From: JASDSY01 sp041441465
Lineage (GTDB): Bacteria > Muiribacteriota > UBA9980
Reading direction: 5' to 3'
Assembly: GCA_041441465.1 (NCBI GenBank)
Contig: JASDSY010000040.1
Span: 62,001 to 126,000, forward strand
Length of the DNA: 64,000 nucleotides
The notes below the pieces were generated by a model, which saw only the letters and a list, made by a program, of their open reading frames with translations, ran no database searches and was not told the DNA's origin. Each line of letters opens with the position of its first letter. The stretch's first letter is position 1. Of the stretch, positions 28,119 to 37,375 are shown piece after piece. Both the position numbers and the translations under genes were made by a program.

Positions 28119-29242
28119 TGAAAAAAAAGATAACTTATCTTTTACTTTTAATATTTTTTTCATGCAGCGTTTTAATTGAAGGCTGCGGCTGCGGCAAAAA
28201 AACTGACGGCGAAAACGCTGACGGCGAACAGCCGGCTGCGGAAAATGCCGAAGGCGGCGAGACCCCGCCTCAGGAAGTCGCCAGGACAAATACTCCTGCG
28301 CCGGCAGCTCCTGCAGCCGCACCGGCCGCTCCGCCGCGCCCGAATACTCCGGCCGGCAAACAGCCGCAGGCTGCCGATAAGGGGCCTAAAATAAAAACGA
28401 AACCTATACCTAAAGACAGATTTTTGCAAATTGAATTTGACACCAAAGAGGCCGGCTTGATACCGGTTATGCAGACATATATGGCGCGTGTAAGACGTAA
28501 TATTTTCAGGGATATTAAATCGTCGGTCAATTTGCGCAAACTGGCAGAAGAAGCTATAAGTACTGCAAAAAAAGAAATACAGCTGGTAAAAAAGCTTCCG
28601 GCCGGTACGATTTCCGAACCATTAATCAAGCAGGCCGAGGAAAATTTGAAACAGGCAGAAGAAGCCTTTAAATCGCAAAACTATTTAAAAGCGAGAGCTG
28701 TGGCTGAAAAATCGACCGAACTTGCCGCTAACGCAAGGCCTAAGGCTGAAAATCAGACTGTAAGCCGCGGCATGGATTATTTTTATAAGGGATTTTATCA
28801 GATGGGCGAACAAAAAACAGGAATGCTAACCCGCAGAAACCTCGAGGATGATTCTGAATCATTGCTGATGGTAACTGTCGGACAGAAGATCGAAGAGAAA
28901 CTTTCTGGCCCGCTTACAATTGAAAATCCTGACGGCTCACAGCAAAAGGTCTATAAGCGCGAGTACTTGATAGAAGAAATAACCGAAGATAATATTTTGA
29001 TGACAAACCTTACCGAACCGAAGAAGCCGCCTGTAAAAATACCTGTAACACGCGGCGAAACGGCTTCCGCATCAAAGGACAGTAAAGACTCTAAAGATAA
29101 CAAGAGCAAGGATAATAAAGGCAATACTGATGTTTCTAAACAGCAGACCCAGGGTAGTAAGGATCAGCCGAAATCTTCGGGAACTCAACAATCAGGCGGC
29201 GGGACAAGCGCAAGTTATAATTCAAATGCCACCAAAAAATAA
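28118..29242 (+). CDS. PilP-like lipoprotein of pilus-like locus 2
   Basis: A 374-residue exported protein. The N-terminal hydrophobic segment ends LIEGC, a plausible lipobox with Cys23 as the lipid site. A Pro/Ala-rich linker (about 30-90) follows, then a helical middle with Lys/Glu-rich repeats (about 130-215). A beta domain (VTVGQKIEEKLSGPL, YLIEEITEDNILMTNL) resembles the PilP/GspC homology region. The last 60 residues are low-complexity Ser/Lys/Asp/Gln. PilP is normally under 200 residues, so this is a long variant with added helical and disordered parts. It would connect the PilN/PilO complex to an outer-membrane secretin, not encoded in this window. Confidence 0.65.
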   Translation: MKKKITYLLLLIFFSCSVLIEGCGCGKKTDGENADGEQPAAENAEGGETPPQEVARTNTPAPAAPAAAPAAPPRPNTPAGKQPQAADKGPKIKTKPIPKDRFLQIEFDTKEAGLIPVMQTYMARVRRNIFRDIKSSVNLRKLAEEAISTAKKEIQLVKKLPAGTISEPLIKQAEENLKQAEEAFKSQNYLKARAVAEKSTELAANARPKAENQTVSRGMDYFYKGFYQMGEQKTGMLTRRNLEDDSESLLMVTVGQKIEEKLSGPLTIENPDGSQQKVYKREYLIEEITEDNILMTNLTEPKKPPVKIPVTRGETASASKDSKDSKDNKSKDNKGNTDVSKQQTQGSKDQPKSSGTQQSGGGTSASYNSNATKK

Positions 29243-29286
29243 AAAGTAAACTTTAAATGTCCGGTTAATAAAATAAATAAAAATAC

Positions 29287-29315
29287 TTTAAAAAAAATTA
29301 TTATTGTGATATAAT
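29287..29315 (+). promoter_or_regulatory. Candidate promoter inside an inverted repeat, upstream of pilC
   Basis: TTTAAA (29287-29292), a 17-base spacer and perfect TATAAT (29310-29315). Transcription would begin near 29322, about 30 bases before the pilC ATG. The -10 box lies mostly in the loop of an 18-bp perfect inverted repeat. Confidence 0.45.
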
Positions 29316-29336
29316 CCACACAATAATAATTTTTTT
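29291..29336. repeat. 18-bp perfect inverted repeat upstream of pilC
   Basis: AAAAAAATTATTATTGTG (29291-29308) is exactly complementary to CACAATAATAATTTTTTT (29319-29336), with a 10-base loop. It can act as an intrinsic terminator for the upstream pilus-like genes, as an operator for the internal promoter, or both. Confidence 0.75.
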
Positions 29337-29352
29337 TATCTGGTGATATGTA

Positions 29353-30567
29353 ATGGCTGAATTTATATATACTGCGATGAACGCGTCGGGCACTGAGGTA
29401 AAAGGCACTATCGACGCGAATAATGAATCGTCAGCGCGTGAAAAATTAATAGCGCAAAATCTTTCCGTCACTTCTATTAGAAAAGAAGCTGAAATGACGT
29501 GGGAAGAATATTTTTCAAAGAACAACCGTTCTATTAACCAGCGCGATATCATGATGTTTACGAAATATTTCGCGGTATTGACCAAAGCCGGTATTCCTAT
29601 TATCAAATCTCTCGTAATTCTTGAAAAACAGGTTGATAACCTGCGTTTAAAGAAAAAGGTAAAAAAAATACGTGTCGGCGTCGAAGCCGGTTCGAACCTT
29701 TTCGAACAATTTTCCCATCATCCGGAGACTTTTCCGCCGATGTACCTGAGTCTTTTAAAAATAGGCGAAGAATCAGGTATGTTGTATGACATGCTCGATA
29801 AATTGAATATGTTTTTGAAAAAATCCGCGGCGTTAAAGGGAAAGGTTAAGTCGGCGATGATTTACCCGGTTGTTATTATGTGCGTCGCCGGATTGGTCGT
29901 CATATTTTTGATGGCGTTCGTTATACCCCGATTTTCAGCTATGTTCAAGAGCTTTAAATCTACATTGCCGCTGCCGACCCAGATAGTCATAGCAATATCA
30001 AATTTTGTTCAAAATTATATAATATACGAAGTATTGGGCGCGGTTGCTATCGGATGGGCGATTAAAGCATTTTATGCCTGGCCGGTAGGACGTCAGATAT
30101 GGGATAAAGTTTCATTGAAAATACCGCTTGTCGGCGCATTGACCGTTAAATATTCGATTAATGCCTTCTGTTCTAACCTTGCGGTGCTTTTGAAATCCGG
30201 CGTTTCAATATCCAAGGCGCTTGAAATTACAAATGATTCGATAGATAATTTAATATTGAAATCCGAATTTTCCCAGATGCGAGTTAACGTTGAAGCAGGC
30301 ATGAGCATAGGCGATGCTGTGGCGAAATCGCCGTCAATGCCTGACATGGTCGGACAGATGATATCGATAGGCGATCAGACTGGTACTCTTGAAAACATGC
30401 TCGAAAACATATCATCTTTTTACGAGGAGGAAGTCGACCAGCTTGTCGATGCGTTGACCTCCCTTATTGAACCGTTGTTTATAGTTTTTCTCGGCGGCGT
30501 CGTCGGAAGTATAGTTATAGCTATGTTTTTGCCGATATTGCAGATGAGCAAGGCGGTTCAGCATTAA
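29353..30567 (+). CDS. pilC: Type IV pilus / type II secretion platform protein (PilC/GspF family)
   Basis: A 404-residue inner-membrane platform protein. It has the N-terminal soluble segment (FIYTAMNASGTEVKGTIDA) typical of the family, then two GspF domains: MFTKYFAVLTKAGIPIIKSL opens the first (about 68-190) and FCSNLAVLLKSGVSISKALE the second (about 270-393). Membrane helices lie near 168-190, 220-240 and 370-395. It would bind the PilB ATPase and extract pilins. It is the only platform protein here, while the only ATPase gene is 27 kb away in locus 1, so one may serve both. A GGTGAT ribosome site precedes the ATG. Confidence 0.94.
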   Translation: MAEFIYTAMNASGTEVKGTIDANNESSAREKLIAQNLSVTSIRKEAEMTWEEYFSKNNRSINQRDIMMFTKYFAVLTKAGIPIIKSLVILEKQVDNLRLKKKVKKIRVGVEAGSNLFEQFSHHPETFPPMYLSLLKIGEESGMLYDMLDKLNMFLKKSAALKGKVKSAMIYPVVIMCVAGLVVIFLMAFVIPRFSAMFKSFKSTLPLPTQIVIAISNFVQNYIIYEVLGAVAIGWAIKAFYAWPVGRQIWDKVSLKIPLVGALTVKYSINAFCSNLAVLLKSGVSISKALEITNDSIDNLILKSEFSQMRVNVEAGMSIGDAVAKSPSMPDMVGQMISIGDQTGTLENMLENISSFYEEEVDQLVDALTSLIEPLFIVFLGGVVGSIVIAMFLPILQMSKAVQH

Positions 30568-30763
30568 TCGCGGTGTTGCTTGTTAAGTTGTTTTATTTTG
30601 CATGGGTGATAAAATGAAAATATGATAATTTTTATTGTCAATATGCCAAAAGATATTCGGAGTTAAGTTTTTTACTTTAAAAATAAAATGCGGCGTGTTT
30701 TTTCGGTATTTAATTACATTAATTTTTAAGTTGAATTTTATAGTGATAAAGAGCGGTGATATG

Positions 30764-32173
30764 ATGTCGGAGATAAATAATAAAAACAAAGGAAAAGATA
30801 ATTTTGGCGGCGAAAATCATAGTAACGGCAACGCCGGTAACAATAATGACGCGGCTATCAAATTTCTTAAGATGCAGGAAATGCTTTTTGACTCGAATAC
30901 TAAGCTGCCGACTTTGACTTACGTGCTCGATGAAGTGAAAACACTTTCATACAAACAATCAGTGGCTATCATTTCAGTGAAGATAAATAATTCTATTGTC
31001 AACCTCGAGGAAATATATAGCCACAAAAAATATGATGAATTTATAAAATATGTTTCTGAGTTGATTATTGAAATGAAAGGCAAGATATTAAGAAATGAAG
31101 ATCAGCTCGTGGTTTTATTTCCTAAATCAGATCATTTTTTGATATTTTTGGCCTCGCCGCGCAATGAATCACGTTTATCTATAGCCAGCCTTGAAATCAT
31201 AGCCAACCGCGTTAAGGAAAAATTAATAACCGAGTCTAAAAATAGAACTATAATTCCGGCCGAATACATAAAATTCAACATAGGCTATTCAATTATTAAC
31301 GATAATCCTGTATATTGCCTTGAAAGATCTTTGTTTTCAGCGATTCATGAAGCGGAAATGGCCGGTATCGACCGTGAATTGCAGGAACGGCAGAAATCTA
31401 AAGACGATCTGAGGCAGATAATAAATAACGAAGAAATCAGGACGGTGTTTCAACCGATTGTAAGAATTTCAGATTTTAAAATAGTCGCTTATGAAGCGCT
31501 TGCGCGCGGGCCTAAAATGACTAAATTCGAAATGCCGCATATACTTTTTTCGCTTGCGGCCAGTTATAATTTTTCAGACGATCTCGAATGGATCTGCATT
31601 TTAAAGTCGATAATTAATTTTAATTTAAACCTGAACTTATACAGGGAAATCCATTCAAACACTAATAATTATTCGGAAGACTTGAAGCTTTTTTTGAATG
31701 TCGATCCAAAAACGTTGAAAGACTCTAATTTTACGATAAAAAAATTCGCGGGTATCCTTAATAAATATTCCATAGACCCTAAGCGCATAGTTCTTGAAAT
31801 CACGGAACGAAGCGCCATAGAGGATTTTTCGCAATTTAAGCAGATAGTCGATGAATTGAAAAAAGTAGGATTTAATATAGCTATCGATGATGCAGGCGCC
31901 GGGTATTCAAGTTTGCAGGCGATAGCGGAACTGCATCCTAAATTCTTGAAATTTGATCTGATATTAGTCCGCGATATCGACAAAGACTTTATAAAACAGG
32001 AACTGTTAAGGACTTTGCTTGATTTCGCCAATAAGACAAACTCGATAGTAATCGCCGAAGGCATTGAAACCGAGGCTGAGTATAATACGATAAAAGCCCT
32101 CGGCGCACACCTCGGGCAGGGATATTATTTTGCGCGCCCGAATCCGCAATTTATTGATAATGTTCATGTTTAA
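30764..32173 (+). CDS. EAL-domain c-di-GMP phosphodiesterase with degenerate GGDEF domain
   Basis: About 469 residues, no membrane helix, with an Asn/Gly-rich N-terminus. Residues about 55-215 look like a GGDEF fold whose signature is lost (KSDHFLIFL where GGDEFLI would be). The EAL domain (about 225-465) keeps its catalytic residues: E244 in EALAR, FLNVDP, EITER, D375/D376 in IDDAGAG, LKFD, IAEGIE and the final GQGYY. It should therefore hydrolyse c-di-GMP. I start at ATG 30764 (30761 is also possible) after GGTGAT; the frame extends upstream to 30635 without coding character. It lies between pilC and a HEAT-TPR gene, probably in one transcript, which suggests c-di-GMP control of the machine. 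Confidence 0.9.
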   Translation: MSEINNKNKGKDNFGGENHSNGNAGNNNDAAIKFLKMQEMLFDSNTKLPTLTYVLDEVKTLSYKQSVAIISVKINNSIVNLEEIYSHKKYDEFIKYVSELIIEMKGKILRNEDQLVVLFPKSDHFLIFLASPRNESRLSIASLEIIANRVKEKLITESKNRTIIPAEYIKFNIGYSIINDNPVYCLERSLFSAIHEAEMAGIDRELQERQKSKDDLRQIINNEEIRTVFQPIVRISDFKIVAYEALARGPKMTKFEMPHILFSLAASYNFSDDLEWICILKSIINFNLNLNLYREIHSNTNNYSEDLKLFLNVDPKTLKDSNFTIKKFAGILNKYSIDPKRIVLEITERSAIEDFSQFKQIVDELKKVGFNIAIDDAGAGYSSLQAIAELHPKFLKFDLILVRDIDKDFIKQELLRTLLDFANKTNSIVIAEGIETEAEYNTIKALGAHLGQGYYFARPNPQFIDNVHV

Positions 32174-32181
32174 TTCGCATT

Positions 32182-34938
32182 ATGCAGGATAAAAAACAGG
32201 AATCAAATAATACAAATAATAATATATCCGATGAACTGCTGTTTATGCTTTCATCAACCGATGTCAATTGCCAGATACAGGCTGTCAATGAGCTGGCAAA
32301 AATTGCGGGCATTGAAAGCTATGAAATTTTAAAAAAGCTTTTAAAAAAAAAGAATCCAGTCTTAAAAACTTATATCAAGCAGGCGCTGGCGCAGCTTGAG
32401 AACGTCTTTAAATCAACCGATGAAAAATTATATAATCAGCTTATGGAGCAAAAAGAGGCAGAAGCTGCCCTGAAAAAATCTAAAAAATCAGGCGGCCCTG
32501 CTGCGGCATCTCAAAATCAAGGACAGCAGTCTGGAGCCGGCGAGGATACCTCCGGCGGTAAAGAAGGGCCTGACGCTAAATTCGAGTTGACGGATGAACG
32601 TCTGGTTATTTTAAAAAGCAGCATTGCCGACGAGGACTTAAAAAAACGAATACTTGCGGCTAAAGTATGCCCTAAGTTCGGCAGAAATGCCGAAATCGAA
32701 AAGCTGCTTATCGAACGCCTCGAAATTGAACAAAATAATTTTGTTATTGCCACTTTGTTGATCGCTCTTGGGAAGTGTTCGGTAAATTCAACTAAAAACA
32801 TAATCGCTGATTTTTTGACTAACGCCGATGAACGCGTGCGCGCGAATGCCGTAGAAGGACTTGAATTTCTTGAGGATTCCGGTGTTATAAGTCTTTTAAT
32901 GCCGTTTGCAAATGACAGCAGCGTTAGAGTGCGCACTAATATCGCAAGATTTTTATGTAAATACGACCAGGCGGCAGTAAGAAATATTCTGGTGGATATG
33001 ATAAATTCAAACGACGAGGAACAGGTTGACGCGGCTAAATACGTGATTGCCGCGGCTAAGTTCGATCTTGAGTCGCCGGCGGCCTCAGAAAAAAGCGCGG
33101 AACAAAAGGAAAAGGCAAAAAAAAGTGCGGTATTGAATGAAAAAAAAGCTCAGGCCCCTAAATCTTCGCCTGTCTCAATAATTTTGGCGTTAATATTATT
33201 CTTTTCTACCATAATTTTCGCTTATTATTATTTTAAGGACGTAAATACCGGTTCTGATAGTCTTAAGATTGGTTCGGAAGACGGTGTGATGAACAAAAAT
33301 TCATCTAAAGAGATCGAGCTGCGCCTTGCCGGCGAACTTGCCGGCGAGATCGAGGCTAAAATCGCAGAAAGAAAATTTTTTGAGGCAAGGTATGCGCTGA
33401 ACAAACTAAACAAAATAAAACGCGACGATATGAATTATATTTTCGAGGCTGAGATTAAAATAGGAGAAGGTGATTTTCACGAGGCCTTCAAATCTTTAAA
33501 AAATATAAATAAATTGAAATTAGCTGATAAATTACGTGCGCGGTTTTATTTTAATTTAGGCATTTGTTATCATAATTTTAAAAATTACGAACAGGCTGCT
33601 GAATTTTATAAAATAGCCAAAAATTCTTCCGGGTCTGAAAATCCTTATAAATCTAAAGCTGAAAGCCTCGAAGTCGAAGTTATAAAGCAAATCGCCGCTG
33701 TAAAAGAGTGTGCGCAAAAGCTTGCATCCGACTTTTTTAAAACATGCGAAATAGCCCTAAATAACGAAGGCCCTAAAGCTTTAAAAATTTTTCTGACCGG
33801 CCAGAACGTATATGACGATTTTGAAAAAAAATGGCGGGCGAATTGCAGCGATATTAAAAATTGGTACATAAAGTTTAACTCTCTTACAAATGAAATATCG
33901 CTGCGTCCGGGCGGAAAAGTCGAAATTATTTCAAAAGTGTTGCAGGAATGGCATTTGTTAAGCTTTGGCGGTTATAGCTGCATTTATTACTATTACACTG
34001 ATTTTGAATTTTCCGAAGCGGCGGATATAATGTCGGGAAAAAATCAATATTTAACGCTGAAAAACATAAAAAAAATAAAATTTGATCACGGCCAGCCGGC
34101 TGATTACGAGAAAAATGCCGTCGCCTTTTTAAGCATGGCTCAGGCCGCCGATTCGGGAAAAACGGATGAGATTAAGCTGGCAAGGTCAGCGTTTGATCAA
34201 AATTCCGGTAATGTTATCGCGGCGATGGAATTGATAAGTAATTCAGAGGGCCAGACGACGGCGGAAATCGAAACCTTATGCGACGCGGCAAAGAAAATAA
34301 AACCGGAAAATTATGTCAATTATTTTAAATTTGGCCCAAATTGTTTAAGAGCGTCATTACTGGATTTGATCGCTAATTTTTATCTGAACGCCGGCAAGTC
34401 CGAAAAATTTTTGGAAACTATAAATCTATTGATTTCTGAAAAATCCGATTATGCTCAGGCCTATCTGGAACTTGCTATTTATTATTCGAAACTCGGCGAC
34501 CTGAAAAAAGCGAATGAATTTTATGGAAAAGCTTTCAAGAATGAACCTGATTTTCCGGCTCTTGAAATTTATTACCATAACGACGCATTCACCGAAAATT
34601 TTTCGCTTATGAAAAAAATCGACGAGGTGCCTGATCTCAATCCTAACGATTTATTGGATGAATTTGACATATTGATAAGGACTTATCCTTCTTATTGGCG
34701 CACTTATTATAACGCCGGTCGATTTTTGATGCTGAAGGAAGATTATGAAAGTGCGTCTTTGTTTTTTAATAAGGCGCTTGAAATTACGCCTGATAATTTT
34801 ACCGCGGTGTCGCGGCTTGCATTTTGCTATTACAGAATGAATAAGCCTGATCTGGCCAGAAAAGCGATTGATAAGGCCGAAAAATTACTGCCTGATAATT
34901 TTTACATAAAAAAAATAAAAAAAGGGCTGACAAATTAA
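32182..34938 (+). CDS. HEAT - membrane helix - TPR protein after pilus-like locus 2
   Basis: A 918-residue protein in three parts. Residues about 10-300 are HEAT repeats containing DERVRANAVEGL and SSVRVRTNIARFL, the signature shared with the proteins at 5621 and 48883. One membrane helix lies at about 331-353 (IILALILFFSTIIFAYYYF). Residues about 370-918 are mostly TPR-like helices, clear at YAQAYLELAIYYSKLGDLKKA and in the last 100 residues. With no signal peptide, the HEAT part should be cytoplasmic and the TPR part periplasmic, so the protein could relay interactions across the inner membrane. It starts 8 bases after the EAL gene stop. Function unknown. Confidence 0.82.
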   Translation: MQDKKQESNNTNNNISDELLFMLSSTDVNCQIQAVNELAKIAGIESYEILKKLLKKKNPVLKTYIKQALAQLENVFKSTDEKLYNQLMEQKEAEAALKKSKKSGGPAAASQNQGQQSGAGEDTSGGKEGPDAKFELTDERLVILKSSIADEDLKKRILAAKVCPKFGRNAEIEKLLIERLEIEQNNFVIATLLIALGKCSVNSTKNIIADFLTNADERVRANAVEGLEFLEDSGVISLLMPFANDSSVRVRTNIARFLCKYDQAAVRNILVDMINSNDEEQVDAAKYVIAAAKFDLESPAASEKSAEQKEKAKKSAVLNEKKAQAPKSSPVSIILALILFFSTIIFAYYYFKDVNTGSDSLKIGSEDGVMNKNSSKEIELRLAGELAGEIEAKIAERKFFEARYALNKLNKIKRDDMNYIFEAEIKIGEGDFHEAFKSLKNINKLKLADKLRARFYFNLGICYHNFKNYEQAAEFYKIAKNSSGSENPYKSKAESLEVEVIKQIAAVKECAQKLASDFFKTCEIALNNEGPKALKIFLTGQNVYDDFEKKWRANCSDIKNWYIKFNSLTNEISLRPGGKVEIISKVLQEWHLLSFGGYSCIYYYYTDFEFSEAADIMSGKNQYLTLKNIKKIKFDHGQPADYEKNAVAFLSMAQAADSGKTDEIKLARSAFDQNSGNVIAAMELISNSEGQTTAEIETLCDAAKKIKPENYVNYFKFGPNCLRASLLDLIANFYLNAGKSEKFLETINLLISEKSDYAQAYLELAIYYSKLGDLKKANEFYGKAFKNEPDFPALEIYYHNDAFTENFSLMKKIDEVPDLNPNDLLDEFDILIRTYPSYWRTYYNAGRFLMLKEDYESASLFFNKALEITPDNFTAVSRLAFCYYRMNKPDLARKAIDKAEKLLPDNFYIKKIKKGLTN

Positions 34939-34980
34939 AAGGGCCGTTTAAAAATTAATATTTTTAGACAGCCTTTTTTT
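34937..34980. terminator. Terminator between convergent HEAT genes
   Basis: A long imperfect hairpin: AAAAGG (34937-34942) pairs with CCTTTT (34972-34977), and after small mismatches GTTTAAAAAT pairs with ATTTTTAGAC around a TAAT loop. T-runs on both strands allow bidirectional use. Confidence 0.65.
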
Positions 34981-35017
34981 ATTTTAGAACGATATTTTAT
35001 TTTTGTGTTATTTGAAA

Positions 35018-37183
35018 TTAGAGGTAACTTAAGCCTTTTATATGATCGATGATTTTTTTTAACCAGTATTTTTGCATCGAACCGTCGACTGAGTTATTGT
35101 AATATTTTTCGAAAAATTCAGCTTTTTTGTTTGAACCTTCGGTTAATATCTTGGCGATCCAGTAGTTGTCGGTATCTGATGAATCGTCAATCACTTTTAT
35201 CAATTTTTCGATCATTTTATCGTTTATCAGATTTTTGATATTTTCGATTATGCAGATTTTCCCCTCTTCGTCCTCTTCTATGAACTGCTTTATAAGCGAT
35301 TCAGTCACTTCTTCTGAGCCGAATTTACTCAGCGCCTTCGTGGCCTCGTAACGTACGCTTTTATCCTTGTCGGACAATAAGATTAAAAGAGGATGTATGA
35401 ATGAGGAATCTTTTATTTCAGAAAAGATTTTACATATCCATATACGTTTTTCAGGGTTTTTATCGTCAAGGCTCGTATAAAGAATATTCCTTAAATGCTT
35501 CGGCATTGATTTTAAAATCTGCGCTATCCAGAAACAAATACCCGGGTCTTCGTTATCGAGCTTTTTTATCAGGTTCTTTATGAAATTTTCGTTGTTTATG
35601 TTTCCGATCGACGAGATTAATACCTCTTTATGCATCATTTTCTTATTTTTTAACGAGTTTATTATGAAGTCGACGGCTTTCTGGCTGCCGATAATTGCAA
35701 GTAAATTGTATATTTTCTTGAATTTTAAAGAATCTTCGTCGTTGTCGTCGTTATAGTTTTGAATGGTATGGCTCATTTCGATCAATATTTCAACGGCCGC
35801 CTCTTCAAACGTAAGGCAAATTTTTTGAACCCAGTAACTCATATCCGGCGATTCATTATAGTTGACATTAGTGATAATATAAGGCACTACTATGTCGGCG
35901 CCGAATTCAATAAGCGTTTGTGCGGATTCGCGCCTTATTATCCATTTTTCGTCGCTGAGAAGTTTAAATAAATATTTTAATGCCGTTTTATTTTTTGTCT
36001 CACGGAGGGTCTGGACTATAAATACTTTTTCTTTGCCGTTCGGGTCTTCGAGGACGTCTAATAGTTTCTGAAAATTATTATCGTCGGCTTTCGAAATTAT
36101 CTGGACCGCCCAGTAACGTATATTTTCATTGGCATTTTCATTTAAAAGATCTGCAAGATAATTGGTCGCCTTATGTCCGAATTTTTCGATCGTAGCGGCC
36201 GCGTATTTTCTTACAAGCCATGACGGGTCCTCGAATAGTTTCACAAATATCGGCGCTGCATTTTTAAAGCTCATCTGCGATAATGCGTCAATAACCCAGA
36301 ATTTTATTTCAGTGTCGTCTGTTTCCAATATTTTTTTTAAATATTCAAGCGCTTCGTCTTTCTGGATCTTGGCAATGACTTTTATCGACCAGTACTTGAC
36401 ATCGGAATTGCCGTTCGGGTATGCGGCCTTGAGATGTTTTATTATTGATTTACCTTTTTGTTCCAGTATTTCAGCGGCCTGCGCCCTTACAAGCCATGAT
36501 TCGTCACCGAGAGCTTTTATGATGGTTTCCAGAGAATCGTCGCTTTTTAACTCGCCAAGCGCTGTTACAGCATAATATCTCAAATCTTTTTTATCTGATT
36601 TCAATAATTTTTTAAATGATTCGCATGCTTCGTTTCCTAATAATTGGCTTAAAATTTTTACGGTCCAGTATCTTATGTCTTTATTGCCTGATGAAAACGC
36701 CTCTTTGAGAGCCGGCACGGAGGTGCGGCCTGTGGATGTCAGCGCGGCAGCGGCCTCTTTGCGTATAAGCCAGTTCGGATTGCCGAGAAGTTCTATAAGA
36801 GGAGCTATAGCACGCGGTGTTTTGATGTCGCCGAGAGCTCTTATTATGAAAATAAGCTGATTATTATTGAATTCGGAATTTCTTATCAGTTCCAGAAGCT
36901 TTTCCGCGGCGCTGTCGGTGGCGATTTTAGCGAATGTCTTTATGCCCCAATAAAGGGTGTCGTCGTCTATGGCATTATTATTTAATTTTTCGAAAAGCAA
37001 ATTTACGATTTGATTTCCTAATTTAGCCGTATATTCTGAAGCAGTTTTACGCATCAACCAATCGCTGTGTGAAAAAAAAGTCACCAGTTTTCTGAAATTT
37101 TCGGGAAATTCGAGATTGTATGCGTTAGCGATTTCTTCCATGATATGCTTGGGAACAGGATTTGCGTAAAAATTCATTGCCAT
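35018..37183 (-). CDS. HEAT-repeat protein with alternating W-type repeats (721 aa)
   Basis: A 721-residue solenoid without signal or membrane segment. Two helical repeat types alternate: one carries PNWLIRKEAAAAL / ESWLVRAQAAEIL / PSWLVRKYAAATI, the next IRYWTVKILSQL / VKYWSIKVIAKI / IRYWAVQIISKA. The unit is about 62 residues and recurs to near the C-terminus. This is the PBS-lyase/HEAT type but a different subfamily from the other three HEAT proteins here. GGAGG lies 7 bases before the ATG. It probably acts as a protein-binding scaffold; no partner can be named. It is convergent with the HEAT-TPR gene. Confidence 0.85.
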   Translation of the reverse strand: MAMNFYANPVPKHIMEEIANAYNLEFPENFRKLVTFFSHSDWLMRKTASEYTAKLGNQIVNLLFEKLNNNAIDDDTLYWGIKTFAKIATDSAAEKLLELIRNSEFNNNQLIFIIRALGDIKTPRAIAPLIELLGNPNWLIRKEAAAALTSTGRTSVPALKEAFSSGNKDIRYWTVKILSQLLGNEACESFKKLLKSDKKDLRYYAVTALGELKSDDSLETIIKALGDESWLVRAQAAEILEQKGKSIIKHLKAAYPNGNSDVKYWSIKVIAKIQKDEALEYLKKILETDDTEIKFWVIDALSQMSFKNAAPIFVKLFEDPSWLVRKYAAATIEKFGHKATNYLADLLNENANENIRYWAVQIISKADDNNFQKLLDVLEDPNGKEKVFIVQTLRETKNKTALKYLFKLLSDEKWIIRRESAQTLIEFGADIVVPYIITNVNYNESPDMSYWVQKICLTFEEAAVEILIEMSHTIQNYNDDNDEDSLKFKKIYNLLAIIGSQKAVDFIINSLKNKKMMHKEVLISSIGNINNENFIKNLIKKLDNEDPGICFWIAQILKSMPKHLRNILYTSLDDKNPEKRIWICKIFSEIKDSSFIHPLLILLSDKDKSVRYEATKALSKFGSEEVTESLIKQFIEEDEEGKICIIENIKNLINDKMIEKLIKVIDDSSDTDNYWIAKILTEGSNKKAEFFEKYYNNSVDGSMQKYWLKKIIDHIKGLSYL

Positions 37184-37375
37184 GAAAAAGCCTCCAGAAT
37201 TGAGTGGCGTTTATCTTTCGTTTGAATTAATTATGTCGGATAAAATAAAATGCCATATTTTTTATCGGTAATATTTTAAAATAATAAATGACCGGCAAAA
37301 CAATATTTTTTATAAATTAATTAATAAGTTTCTTGAAAAATATCCAAAAATATGGTAAATTCTTTCTGATTAATT

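Noticed and set aside
28170..28630. Several long frames antisense to, or out of frame with, the PilP-like lipoprotein gene
   Set aside because: They arise from the Ala/Pro-rich codons of the linker; products are Arg- or Gly-rich and low in complexity.
30635..30763. Upstream extension of the EAL gene
   Set aside because: The residues are Phe/Lys/Ile-rich without coding character, and the ribosome site points to 30764 (or 30761).
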